64,000 bases of DNA. It comes from Gammaproteobacteria bacterium. Lineage in GTDB: Bacteria; Pseudomonadota; Gammaproteobacteria; HK1. The position numbers and the translations under genes are program-made. The DNA lies in NCBI GenBank assembly GCA_022826505.1, contig JAJDUQ010000301.1, forward strand, positions 1 through 64,000, given 5' to 3'. Below are positions 9,343 to 17,337 of this stretch, in pieces. The notes beneath the pieces were generated by a model. The model was not told the origin of the DNA and made no database searches. It worked only from the letters and a program-made list of their open reading frames with translations. The stretch's first letter is position 1. Every line of letters starts with the position of its first letter.

Positions 9343-10092
9343 ATGACGTCGATGGCCCGCTCACCCTCCAGCCGCCCCCGTCTGGCACCGGTCGACCGCG
9401 GCACGCTCGAGGAGCGCGTCTACCGGCAACTGCGCGAGGCCCTGATGAAAGGGCACTTCGCGCCGGGCGACGTGGTGACGTTGCGGTCCCTGGCCGACGC
9501 CTTCGGCACCAGTCCCATGCCGGTGCGGGCCGCGCTGAGCAGACTGGTGGCCGAGCAGGCATTCGTGGTCCGGCCCAATCGCAGCATGATCGTGCCCTTG
9601 CTGTCGGCGGAGCGCCTGGACGAGATCCGGCACATCCGGGTCGCCCTCGAGGGCATGTTGACCGAACAGGCGGGCGGGCGGATCGCGCCGGCGCAGGTCG
9701 ACAAGATCGAGCGCCTGCACGACGACATGTGTGACCGGGTCGCAGCCGGGGACGTCAAGCGCTATCTGGAGCGCAACCAGGAGTTCCACTTCTCGATCTA
9801 TGCCGCCGCGAACATGCCGGCAGCGCTGCAGCTCGTGCAGAACATGTGGCTGCAGGTCGGGCCGATGCTCAACTTCCTGCTGACCAAGGAAGACACCAGC
9901 CTGCACTCTGGACCCCTGTCCGCGTTCGAGCCCACGGACAATCATGCGAGCGCCGTCGAGGCCTTGCGCCGGCGCGACGGACCCGCGGCGCGGCGCGCAA
10001 TCGAAGCCGACATCAGCGGGTCGGCCGACTATCTGCTGTCCTTGGACCATTTCGCCTCCGGCGAGGCGAGCGCGAAGATGAGCGACGCATGA
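9343..10092 (+). CDS. GntR family transcriptional regulator, FCD/FadR subfamily
   Basis: 249-aa regulator. The N-terminal winged helix (LEERVYRQLREALMKGHFAPGDVVTLRSLADAFGTSPMPVRAALSRL is the span, residues about 20-66) is typical of GntR. The C-terminal all-helical FCD ligand domain has the metal/acid-binding pattern around RNQEFHFSIY and the C-terminal DNHASAVEALRRRD His. The start may be ATG 9343 or ATG 9352; the latter has AGG nine bases upstream. Gene orientation and the palindrome at 9229-9250 suggest autoregulation and control of the divergent binding-protein gene. The ligand is probably a small carboxylate or amide breakdown product (inference). Confidence 0.88.
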   Translation: MTSMARSPSSRPRLAPVDRGTLEERVYRQLREALMKGHFAPGDVVTLRSLADAFGTSPMPVRAALSRLVAEQAFVVRPNRSMIVPLLSAERLDEIRHIRVALEGMLTEQAGGRIAPAQVDKIERLHDDMCDRVAAGDVKRYLERNQEFHFSIYAAANMPAALQLVQNMWLQVGPMLNFLLTKEDTSLHSGPLSAFEPTDNHASAVEALRRRDGPAARRAIEADISGSADYLLSLDHFASGEASAKMSDA

Positions 10093-10279
10093 GGCTCCCC
10101 GAGCTCGATCGTGACCGCTCGCAGTAGTGCCTATATCAGGCGGTGCCCCAACCGTTCTTCTGCAGGGCCGACGGTCGGCGCCTGATGCCTGAGAAGGCTG
10201 GCGTCGTTCCGTGCGGATACAATGATCCCCTATGCGGGTTTCCGCCCCTTCGGCGGCAGATTGACGCGATGCATCGGAC

Positions 10280-10558
10280 ATGAATTTCAACACCACGAAC
10301 ATGACCTTTCGCCAACTGATGGCAAATGGGCTGAGCTATCGCGTGCCTCAGTTCCAGCGTGACTATTCGTGGGATGTCGACCATTGGGATGACCTGTGGC
10401 TGGACATTGTCGGCCTGTTCGGCGACGAGCCGGAGCCGGCGCACTACATGGGCTATCTGGTGCTGCAATCGGCGGACAGCAGATCGTTCGACATCCTGGC
10501 AAGTGAATTTCTGATCGGACATGCCGGTCGGCACTGCTGTCGTGCCGGTGCTCGGTGA
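10280..10558 (+). pseudogene. truncated DUF262 (GmrS/SspE-type) N-terminus
   Basis: The first ~65 residues match the start of DUF262 proteins: FRQLMANGLSYRVPQFQRDYSW, then WDDLWLDIVGLFG and HYMGYLVLQ. The next family hallmark, a DGQQRLTT motif, is absent. The frame runs into unrelated sequence after about 10490 and stops at 10558. Intact DUF262 proteins are several hundred residues long and include GmrSD/BrxU-type nucleases, so this is a relic of a former defence gene. No remainder is visible downstream. Confidence 0.7.
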
Positions 10559-10702
10559 CGCAGTCGATGATTGCACCCCACGTCAGCCGTCCTCGGAGTG
10601 GACAAACTGCGGCGGAATGTTGACCTCGAGCCCAGGCCGATGCAGAGGCGGGTTGCAAAAGAGGCGACGGCGAGGAACGAAGTCCGAGGAGAGCGCAGAA
10701 CG

Positions 10703-12019
10703 ATGAGCGATCAGTCGCATCTGGTGCCGGACACGTCGACGTCGGGACGAGTGCTGGAGTTCGACTTCCCCGGCCTCGAGATTGGAGTCGCCCAATACGC
10801 CGAAGGGCCGACCGGAGCGACCGTCTTCCGCTTCGTCGACAAGGCGGTGGGAGCGGTCGATGTCCGCGGCGGAGCGCCCGGGGCCTACAACGTCGACTGG
10901 CTGCGATGGGGTTACGGGTGGCCGAATCTCGATGCGCTGGTCGTGTCCGGCGGCTCCTGGTACGGGCTGGCCGCGTCCGGCGGCGTCGCCGGTGCGCTCA
11001 AGGAGGACGGGCATCGGTCCGGCCATTGGGCGAATCTCGCGCACGTCGCGGGGGCGATCATCTACGACTTCGGGCAGCGACGGCCCAACGAGATCCACCC
11101 CGACGAGAAGCTGGGCGCGGCGGCGCTGCGAGCCGCGAAGGCCGGCCGATTCCCCCAGGGCGCCAACGGTGCCGGCCGCATGACCATGCAGGGATCCTAC
11201 TTCGGGCTTTGGCTGCACTCGGGACAGGGCGGCGCGTTCCGACAGGTGGGCGAGACGAAGATCGCCTGCTTCGCAGTCGGGAACTCGGTGGGGGCGGTCG
11301 CCGATCGGGATGGCAGGCTGCGCTTCGGCAATCAGACGATCCCGACCGGCGAGTCCGGAATCCGCGATCTCGTCGAGCTGGTTCCAAAGGATGTGGAGAC
11401 AGTCGACGGCAGCATCCTCGGCGAGCGGCGATCCTCGGTTCCTCCAAGCGCCCAGAACACGACAATCAGCCTCGTGGTGACCAATCGAAAGCTTGAATAC
11501 GCCGAGTTGCAAAGACTCGCGGTACAAGTCCATACCTCGATGGGGCGCGCAATTCAGCCCTTCGGCACGCTGAACGACGGGGACGTGCTGTTCGCGGCGA
11601 GCACCGGCGAGGTCGATTCCTCCGATCTGCACCCGACCGACCTGGGCACCGTGGCGTCGGAGGTGATGTGGGATGCGATCCTCGCCAGCGTCCCGGATGT
11701 CCCGGATGCCTCGATGACAGCGTCCGGACTTTCCTTGCCGCCCGACCCGACCGAGGTTGTCGGGCGTTACAGCTTCGGGAACGAGCTGAGCATGGACGTC
11801 GGTGTTGCGGAGGGAAGGCTGACGTTGACCAATACCGGCGGCCGGGACATCTTCGGTGTACGGCCGGGCGAGTCGCTTGCGGCGCTGTCGGACCGGGAGG
11901 CGCTGTGCACCACGCAGAGCCTGTTCCTGCCCGCGTTCGGCTTTGCGGAAAACGACTCCCGGCGCCGTCTGGTCCTGAACCCCGGCCCATGGCAACAGGC
12001 CGGCACCGCAACGCGATAG
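10703..12019 (+). CDS. P1 family (S58) peptidase/amidase, NylC/DmpA-like, with C-terminal extension
   Basis: 438-aa N-terminal-nucleophile hydrolase. The S58/P1 core is clear: GAPGAYNVDWLRWGYGWPNLDALVVSGGSWYGL, GANGAGRMTMQGSYFG, and QNTTISLVVTN. In this family autocleavage before the Thr (here between Asn252 and Thr253) frees the nucleophile, as in the nylon-oligomer hydrolase NylC. About 85 residues follow the core from residue ~350 (VGRYSFGNELSMDVGVAEGRLTL onward), resembling a small beta-rich DUF3471-like domain that P1 enzymes usually lack. The ATG at 10703 follows GAGGAGAGC. A partial copy is at 7385-7592. Substrates could be beta-peptides or cyclic/oligomeric amides. Confidence 0.82.
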   Translation: MSDQSHLVPDTSTSGRVLEFDFPGLEIGVAQYAEGPTGATVFRFVDKAVGAVDVRGGAPGAYNVDWLRWGYGWPNLDALVVSGGSWYGLAASGGVAGALKEDGHRSGHWANLAHVAGAIIYDFGQRRPNEIHPDEKLGAAALRAAKAGRFPQGANGAGRMTMQGSYFGLWLHSGQGGAFRQVGETKIACFAVGNSVGAVADRDGRLRFGNQTIPTGESGIRDLVELVPKDVETVDGSILGERRSSVPPSAQNTTISLVVTNRKLEYAELQRLAVQVHTSMGRAIQPFGTLNDGDVLFAASTGEVDSSDLHPTDLGTVASEVMWDAILASVPDVPDASMTASGLSLPPDPTEVVGRYSFGNELSMDVGVAEGRLTLTNTGGRDIFGVRPGESLAALSDREALCTTQSLFLPAFGFAENDSRRRLVLNPGPWQQAGTATR

Positions 12020-12035
12020 GGGAGCGCAAGCGGCC

Positions 12036-12590
12036 ATGAGGGAACCCGAAATCCGCAAGCTGATCGTGCTGAAGGAAGCCGTCGTGAGCGAAGGCGGCAC
12101 GAATGCGGCGCGGCCGATCTGCCGCGTGGCGGGCATCGGCGTGTTCGCGAACCCCTGTTCGGGACGGTTCGTGGACGACCTCTCCGAGCTGTTCGAGGTG
12201 GGTTTCACGCTCGGCCGGACATTGATGACGAGAATGCTCCCGTTGCTCGACGAGCCCGCGGTCAGCTACGGAAAGGGGGCGATCGTCGGCGTCGACGGTG
12301 ATCTGGAGCACGGCCACGCGCTCCTTCATCCAAGGCTCGGCAAGGCGATGCGCGACCCCATCGGCGGGGGTCAGGCGCTGATCCCCTCCGCGGCCAAGGT
12401 CGGCGCCGCGGGTGCGGCGCTGGACGTACCGCTCGGACACAAGGACGACGCGTGGTCGTTCGATCACTTCGACGCGATGACCGTCTCGGTCGCCGATGCA
12501 CCCCGGCCGGGCGAGATTCTCATGGCCATCGCGCTGGCCGATGGCGGACGCCCCGTGCCGCGCACCGGGAAGGTGCGAATCGTCGACTGA
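12036..12590 (+). CDS. amino acid synthesis family protein (DUF1185)
   Basis: 184-aa protein of the DUF1185 family (PF06684). The pattern includes an N-terminal RPICRVAGIGVFANPCSGRFVDDLSELFE and the central GKGAIVGVDGDLEHGHALLHPRLGKAMRDPIGGGQALIPSAAKVG stretch. These proteins often occur in pairs near amidohydrolases, hydantoinases and binding-protein transporters, but the reaction is unproven. The start lies 16 bp after the S58 gene, so they are probably cotranscribed. Only one copy is present here. Its stop falls inside a 48-bp tandem duplication. Confidence 0.8.
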   Translation: MREPEIRKLIVLKEAVVSEGGTNAARPICRVAGIGVFANPCSGRFVDDLSELFEVGFTLGRTLMTRMLPLLDEPAVSYGKGAIVGVDGDLEHGHALLHPRLGKAMRDPIGGGQALIPSAAKVGAAGAALDVPLGHKDDAWSFDHFDAMTVSVADAPRPGEILMAIALADGGRPVPRTGKVRIVD

Positions 12591-12668
12591 CATCCCGGCG
12601 GTTTCGTCGGCCGGCACAAGGCGCGAATCGTCGACTGAGACCCCGACGGTTTCGCCGGACGGCATCAG
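12573..12668. repeat. 48-bp tandem duplication across two convergent gene ends
   Basis: Unit 1 (12573-12620) and unit 2 (12621-12668) are each 48 bp and differ at a few positions; both begin G(T/C)GCGAATCGTCGACTGA. Unit 1 carries the DUF1185 stop; unit 2 overlaps the stop of the reverse-strand amidase. The duplication therefore spans the convergent intergenic gap. Confidence 0.85.
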
Positions 12669-14068
12669 GCCATGGGAGGCTTCCTGTCGGCCCATGGCCG
12701 CGCCGCCTCGAACGCTGCGGCGAGGCGGAAGATGTCCGTTTCGCACAGCGACTTCGAAACGAGCTGCAATCCGACGGGCAGTCCGTTCTGCGTCCATCCG
12801 ACCGGCAGTGACGCACCGGGCTGGCCGGTCAGGTTGAACGGGTACGTGTACGACACCCACGAAACGGCATTGGCGTCGGGCATCTCCGGCGGCGCGTTCA
12901 GCCCGACGTCGAAGGCCGGCACCGGCAGGACCGGAGAGACCAGGAGGTCGTAGTCCTCCATGAACCGGCGCATCTCCTCGCGGAATCGATATCGGTCGAA
13001 TACTCGGGTCCAGTATTCGCCGACCGTTCGGTCGAGCGCGCCGCTCAGCATTTCGACCACGGCCGGGTCCAGCAACTCCGGCTGCTCGGCCAGCACCGGG
13101 TTCAGCCGCGTGCCGATCGAGGCGTAGAACTCGGAATTCCACATGTCGGCGGGATCGCGGTCCATGACCTTGTCGACGAGCTCCACCTCGCATCCGAGAT
13201 CCTCGAGGGTCCCCACCGCCTTCTCGCACAGCGCCACCACTTCACGCACTGGCCTTGCGTAGCCGAGGGTGGGACTCCACGCGATTCTCATTCCCGTCAC
13301 CGGCTGCTCGCAGGCGGCCGGAAAGTCCGGCACCGCTTCAGCGACCGAGAAGGGATCGCGCCGGTCGAATCCCGCGATGGCGGTCAACAGCAACGCGGCA
13401 TCCCGGACCGTGCGGGTCATCGGGCCGACGTGGGAGAGCGTCGGCGCCGCGGATTCGGGGAAGATCGGCACCCGGGCGAACTGCGGCTTGACGGTGAACA
13501 GCCCGGTCAGCGACCCGGGAATTCGCACCGAGCCGCCGCCGTCGGTGCCGAGCGCGAACGGCGTGACGCCGGCCGCGACGCTCGCCGCCGCCCCCGCGCT
13601 CGACCCACCGGGCGTCTTCGCAAGGTTCCACGGATTGCGGGTGATGCCCGTCAACGGACAGTCGCCGACCGCCTTGCACCCGAACTCGCTGGTGGTCGTC
13701 TTGCCCAGGATCACGGCCCCCGCCTTGCGCGCGCGCTCCACCGCCGGCGCATCGAACGCGGCGACGTTGTCGGCCGACCAATTCGATCCGAACGTCCAGC
13801 GGACCCCGTCCATCGCAATCAGATCCTTGACCGAGATCGGCAGCCCGTGCAGCAGACCCGGGGTGTCACCATCCATCACTGCCTTCTCGGCCGCCTGTGC
13901 GGCGGCGCGAGCGACATCCTCGGTGACGGTGACGAAGCTGTTCAGCCGAGGTTCGACCTCTTCCAGGCGCGCGAGGCTCTGGTCGAGCAGATCGACCGGA
14001 GACACCTCCTTCGAGAGGACGAGTTCGCGCAGTTCGACCGCGCTCCTGTAGAGCAGATCCGACGCCAT
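12665..14068 (-). CDS. amidase signature family amidase (GatA-like)
   Basis: 467-aa amidase with the complete triad at GatA-like positions: Lys81 (SVKDL), cis-Ser156 in TPGGSSAGA, nucleophile Ser180 in DGGGSVRIP. The C-terminus has the usual NLTGQPGASLPVG and GLPVGLQLV segments. The start ATG at 14068 has GAGGAGAAA upstream, while the longer in-frame reading has no support. It differs considerably from the amidase at 1402 and is not a recent duplicate. It is divergent from the dehydrogenase at 14629 across a 560-bp regulatory gap. Substrate unknown. Confidence 0.88.
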   Translation of the reverse strand: MASDLLYRSAVELRELVLSKEVSPVDLLDQSLARLEEVEPRLNSFVTVTEDVARAAAQAAEKAVMDGDTPGLLHGLPISVKDLIAMDGVRWTFGSNWSADNVAAFDAPAVERARKAGAVILGKTTTSEFGCKAVGDCPLTGITRNPWNLAKTPGGSSAGAAASVAAGVTPFALGTDGGGSVRIPGSLTGLFTVKPQFARVPIFPESAAPTLSHVGPMTRTVRDAALLLTAIAGFDRRDPFSVAEAVPDFPAACEQPVTGMRIAWSPTLGYARPVREVVALCEKAVGTLEDLGCEVELVDKVMDRDPADMWNSEFYASIGTRLNPVLAEQPELLDPAVVEMLSGALDRTVGEYWTRVFDRYRFREEMRRFMEDYDLLVSPVLPVPAFDVGLNAPPEMPDANAVSWVSYTYPFNLTGQPGASLPVGWTQNGLPVGLQLVSKSLCETDIFRLAAAFEAARPWADRKPPMA

Positions 14069-14628
14069 GAATTTCTCCTCGTACTTGGTATCGAGTTCGT
14101 CGGCCTCGTGGTGGTCGACCTTCACCGGGTCCGCCGACGTGTCGTGTCGCCAACCCACCGACTCGTCGCGGAATCGTGCACCCGCAACGGCACAGGCCTG
14201 TGGTCTTCCCTGCGACGAATAGTCGCCAGTCGGCCCGTCCGGTCGTGTGCCGACAGCCGTACGTTGCGGAATCGTTCCGACTGCGATGACACGGTGCGGC
14301 ACCGTTTCGATGAATGTCGAGCGATTTTCCCGTCGCAACCCTGCCGATGTGCGTACTACCGCCGCAAGCTACTGCCAGCGTGGACTCGTGTGAAGAGCGT
14401 TTGCGGTCTGTTGGACCGAAAATTGCGGTACTGCGGGCCGCAATTCGCGGACCATCGTCGGTCCGGGCATTCGAATGTTGACGTACGGTACACGCATGTA
14501 CGACACGAGCACACAAGGCACGAGAATTGACCTCGTGCCGACCGTCGTATTCCATTGAACGGCGTGCGGCCCGGGTCCCATTGCGCGATTGCGCGCCGCC
14601 AGTGTCCTTCCGACCATGGAGAAGCCCG
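14069..14628. promoter_or_regulatory. divergent intergenic region with inverted repeats
   Basis: No convincing gene in 560 bp. It is less GC-rich near 14400-14530 and should hold promoters for both flanking genes. An inverted repeat AATTGCGG (14421-14428) / CCGCAATT (14438-14445) and a smaller one GGACC/GGTCC (14449-14464) lie close together, suggesting an operator for an unidentified regulator. I could not identify -35/-10 boxes with confidence. Confidence 0.4.
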
Positions 14629-15612
14629 ATGCCCGGTTCCCACCGCCTGCCGAGCGACGACACCCTCGTCATCCATTTCGCACACGTCGCGTATCGTCTC
14701 GCCGAGCGGTTCGCGTTGCGAGGGACGGGGATCGAGCACTTCCAGACCTGGAACCGAGAAGACACCCGTGCGCGCATCGCCGAGGGCCACGTCCTGGTGC
14801 TGTCCGGGTTCTGGTCCGACGACCTGCTGGACAACGCGGAGAACCTGAGTTTCATCCAGGTGTGCGGGGCGGGCTACGATCGGTTCGGTCTGGATGCGCT
14901 GCGCGAGCGGGGCGTGCCGCTGGCGAACGGCAGCGGCGTCAACCGCAACGCGGTGAGCGACCATGCGATGGCGCTGCTGCTCGCGCTGACGCGCCACGTC
15001 CACACCGGGCGCGACCGGCAGCGCGAGCATGTCTGGCGCGGCATGATCTCCGATCTCGATCGTCGCGAGGAGGAGCTTGCCGGCAAGACCATGCTCATCT
15101 ACGGGCTCGGTTCCATCGGCTCGCGTCTCGCCCGACTCGCTCGCGCGTTCGACATGACGGCCATCGGCATCAAGCGCGACGTCTCGAACCACGACGGTTC
15201 GGCCGACGAGGTGCGATCGCCGGACCGGTTCCTCGAGTCGCTGGCCGAGGCGGATGCGGTGGTACTCACGTGCCCGCTTACGCCGCAGACCGAGAACCTC
15301 GTCGACGCGGATGCGCTCGAGCGGATGAAGCCCGGTGCGTACCTGATCAACGTCGCGCGCGGGGGCTGCGTCAACGAGCCGGACCTCGTCGCGGCCCTCG
15401 AACGCGGTGCGATTGCCGGCGCGGGGATCGACACCACCCGGGAGGAGCCGCTGGCCCCGGACTCCCCGCTGTGGGACTTCGAGAACGCGTTGATCACGCC
15501 CCACACCGCCGGCGAGACCCGGCAGTACGAGGACAACGTGGTGGATATTCTGATCGAGAACATCCGCCGGTTGCAGCGCGGGGACGACACCCTCGTCAAC
15601 AGGATCGTTTGA
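14629..15612 (+). CDS. D-2-hydroxyacid dehydrogenase family protein
   Basis: 327-aa NAD(P)-dependent 2-hydroxyacid dehydrogenase (GyaR/SerA superfamily), reducing a 2-oxoacid or the reverse. The Rossmann motif GLGSIGSRLARLARAFDM is near residue 163, with the family segments VLTCPLTPQTENLVDADALERMKPGAYLINVARGG and the catalytic Arg, Glu (TREEPLAPDSPLWDFENALITPHTAG) and His in place. ATG 14629 follows GGAGAA. The likely context is disposal of a hydroxy- or keto-acid released by amide hydrolysis (inference). It is the last housekeeping-type gene before the defence island. Confidence 0.85.
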   Translation: MPGSHRLPSDDTLVIHFAHVAYRLAERFALRGTGIEHFQTWNREDTRARIAEGHVLVLSGFWSDDLLDNAENLSFIQVCGAGYDRFGLDALRERGVPLANGSGVNRNAVSDHAMALLLALTRHVHTGRDRQREHVWRGMISDLDRREEELAGKTMLIYGLGSIGSRLARLARAFDMTAIGIKRDVSNHDGSADEVRSPDRFLESLAEADAVVLTCPLTPQTENLVDADALERMKPGAYLINVARGGCVNEPDLVAALERGAIAGAGIDTTREEPLAPDSPLWDFENALITPHTAGETRQYEDNVVDILIENIRRLQRGDDTLVNRIV

Positions 15613-15950
15613 TGGGGAAGAGTAAACCTGTTGCCTCTCGCTTACCGAGTCTCATGTCGAGTTACGACTTGGTTATGAGTTGAAGCACTCGCCAATGAGT
15701 GCGCCGTTTGTCCGCGCGAGAGTCTGCTCCGTCAGCAGTTCTCACCCGTCTCCTACGATTTCGGCGTCGCGTCCCGCAATCTGACGTCATTTGCGTACCG
15801 CACTGCAGCATTTTTCGCGCCCACGAACTCAACCGAATTCGAGGCCGCGACCGGTACAATTTCGCACCGTTATCCTTTTTGTGAAAATTCGCCGGCAAAC
15901 TAGCCGGCGAAAGATTTGTATTTTTCCTTTCCTGCGTTATCCTCCCCCGC
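15613..15950 (+). promoter_or_regulatory. BREX leader region with hairpin and T-rich tract
   Basis: Gene-free 338 bp, more AT-rich than its flanks, marking the left edge of the defence island. A TACAAT (15855-15860) could be a -10 box, though no good -35 is visible. A perfect 9-bp hairpin, TTCGCCGGC (15888-15896) / GCCGGCGAA (15903-15911), is followed by AGATTTGTATTTTTCC. It therefore looks like an intrinsic terminator or attenuator only about 40 bp before brxA. No integrase or attachment repeat was seen. Confidence 0.45.
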
Positions 15951-16790
15951 ATGAGCGCAATCGCCGATTTGAATTTCGAGACCGGGATCGCCGGCCTGTC
16001 CGAACGCCAAGCCTCTCTCTGGGGCTTCCGCTCCGGCGACCGAGGCACCCACACCAGCCGCACGATCATGCTCGACGAGCTGTCTCAACTCCTGGATGCA
16101 GTTCCGGGCGAGGTGCGCCGGCAGGAATACGTGAACGCCGTCACGCACGACAACTGTCTCGGAAAGAGAACGGCCGCGACTCGTCAACACTCGCTTCAGC
16201 GGCTGACCGAGCTCTACGGACTGGATGGACGGCTGCTTCTGTTCCGTGCGCTCAGGAACCTGTGGGGACGTCACTCATCCAGCCGCCCCCTGCTCGCGTT
16301 GCTTCTCGCTCTCGTTCGTGACCCCTTGCTGCGTGCGACGGCCGGAGCGGTAATCGCCACGCCATTCGGCCACGAGTTCGGGCGACAAGCCATGAAGGAC
16401 GATCTTGTCGAAGCCGTGGGGGACCGACTGAACGAAGCGACGCTCGACAAGGTGGTGCGCAACGCCGCTTCTTCCTGGACGCAGTCCGGTCACCTTCGAG
16501 GTCGCGGGCGAAAGACCAGGCAGCGCGTGGAAGCGCCAGCGGCAGCGGTGACGTACGCGTTGCTGGTCGGGTTCGCGACAGGGCGTCGCGGCCGATTGCT
16601 GTTCGAGACACCGTGGACCGCAGTTCTCGATGCATCTCCCGGCGCCCTGGTCGACATTGCCGTTGACGCGAATCGACTGGGGCTGCTCGACCTCAAGCAT
16701 TCGGGCCAGATGATCGACGTGTCCTTTCCGATGATGTTCACCAGGAGAGAATGGGAGCTGATCCGTGGGCCGCATCGACAGACTGGCTGA
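15951..16790 (+). CDS. brxA: BrxA-like protein (DUF1819-like), first gene of the BREX operon
   Basis: 279-aa, mostly helical, no enzyme motif. Position immediately before a DUF1788 (brxB) gene and brxC, plus a segment YVNAVTHDNCLGKRTAATRQ followed by a leucine-rich helical region, fits BrxA/DUF1819, though it is longer than E. coli BrxA (about 200 aa). BrxA is described as a small DNA-binding helical protein required for BREX phage defence. The ATG at 15951 has no Shine-Dalgarno; the preceding bases are CCTCCCCCGC, so initiation is leaderless or weak. Its end overlaps brxB by 26 bases. The assignment rests more on context than on residues. Confidence 0.65.
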   Translation: MSAIADLNFETGIAGLSERQASLWGFRSGDRGTHTSRTIMLDELSQLLDAVPGEVRRQEYVNAVTHDNCLGKRTAATRQHSLQRLTELYGLDGRLLLFRALRNLWGRHSSSRPLLALLLALVRDPLLRATAGAVIATPFGHEFGRQAMKDDLVEAVGDRLNEATLDKVVRNAASSWTQSGHLRGRGRKTRQRVEAPAAAVTYALLVGFATGRRGRLLFETPWTAVLDASPGALVDIAVDANRLGLLDLKHSGQMIDVSFPMMFTRREWELIRGPHRQTG

Positions 16791-17337
16791 GCGCTACGAG
16801 CGCTACATCTCCCTTCCGTGGGAGAAGGACCTCGCCGGCGCCCAGCGGGTGATATTCGTCGTCTACGACAAGTCCGACGAGCGGCGGCTGCGGGCGCGCA
16901 AGCAGCTTTTCAAGATTGCGACCGACAAGGCCGGCCACCATTGGATCGAGTGCGATCTGACCGATGCGTTCGCAGAGTGGATGACCAACAGAGTCGAGTA
17001 TCGGGAGAGCTACTTCGAGTCGCCGGAGGATCTCGATCTCAAGCTCGAAGATGATTTCCTCGAGCACACGGTCGGTCGGGTGCGAACGGTGCTGCAAGCA
17101 TCGGAGGCCGACGATGCCTCGGTCGTCGCCCTGTTCGGTATCGCGTCGCTCTTCGGGTTCATTCGCGTCTCGGAGGTGATGCGGGCAATCGAACGGGACG
17201 TGCGGGGCCGTATCGTGGTGTTCTTTCCCGGGGAGTACGTGGACAGCAACTATCGCCTGCTGGATGCAAGAGACGGATGGAACTACCTCGCGGTCCCCAT
17301 CACCCTGCAGGAAATCCCGGGGGTATACGACGTATGA
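16765..17337 (+). CDS. brxB: BREX protein BrxB (DUF1788)
   Basis: 190-aa DUF1788 protein. Family features are the N-terminal RYERYISLPWEKDLAGAQRVIFVVYDKSDERRLRARKQLF, the acidic centre, LFGIASLFGFIRVSEVM near residue 120, and the terminal GRIVVFFPGEYVDSNYRLLDARDGWNYLAVPI. BrxB is an essential BREX component of unknown biochemical role that probably works with BrxC. Starts at GTG 16765 with GGGAG upstream; its stop overlaps the brxC start (ATGA). Confidence 0.88.
   Translation: MGRIDRLAERYERYISLPWEKDLAGAQRVIFVVYDKSDERRLRARKQLFKIATDKAGHHWIECDLTDAFAEWMTNRVEYRESYFESPEDLDLKLEDDFLEHTVGRVRTVLQASEADDASVVALFGIASLFGFIRVSEVMRAIERDVRGRIVVFFPGEYVDSNYRLLDARDGWNYLAVPITLQEIPGVYDV

Noticed and set aside
10583-12208. 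541-codon antisense frame over the S58 and DUF1185 genes
   Set aside because: Shadow of the real plus-strand genes; no recognisable domain and no ribosome site.
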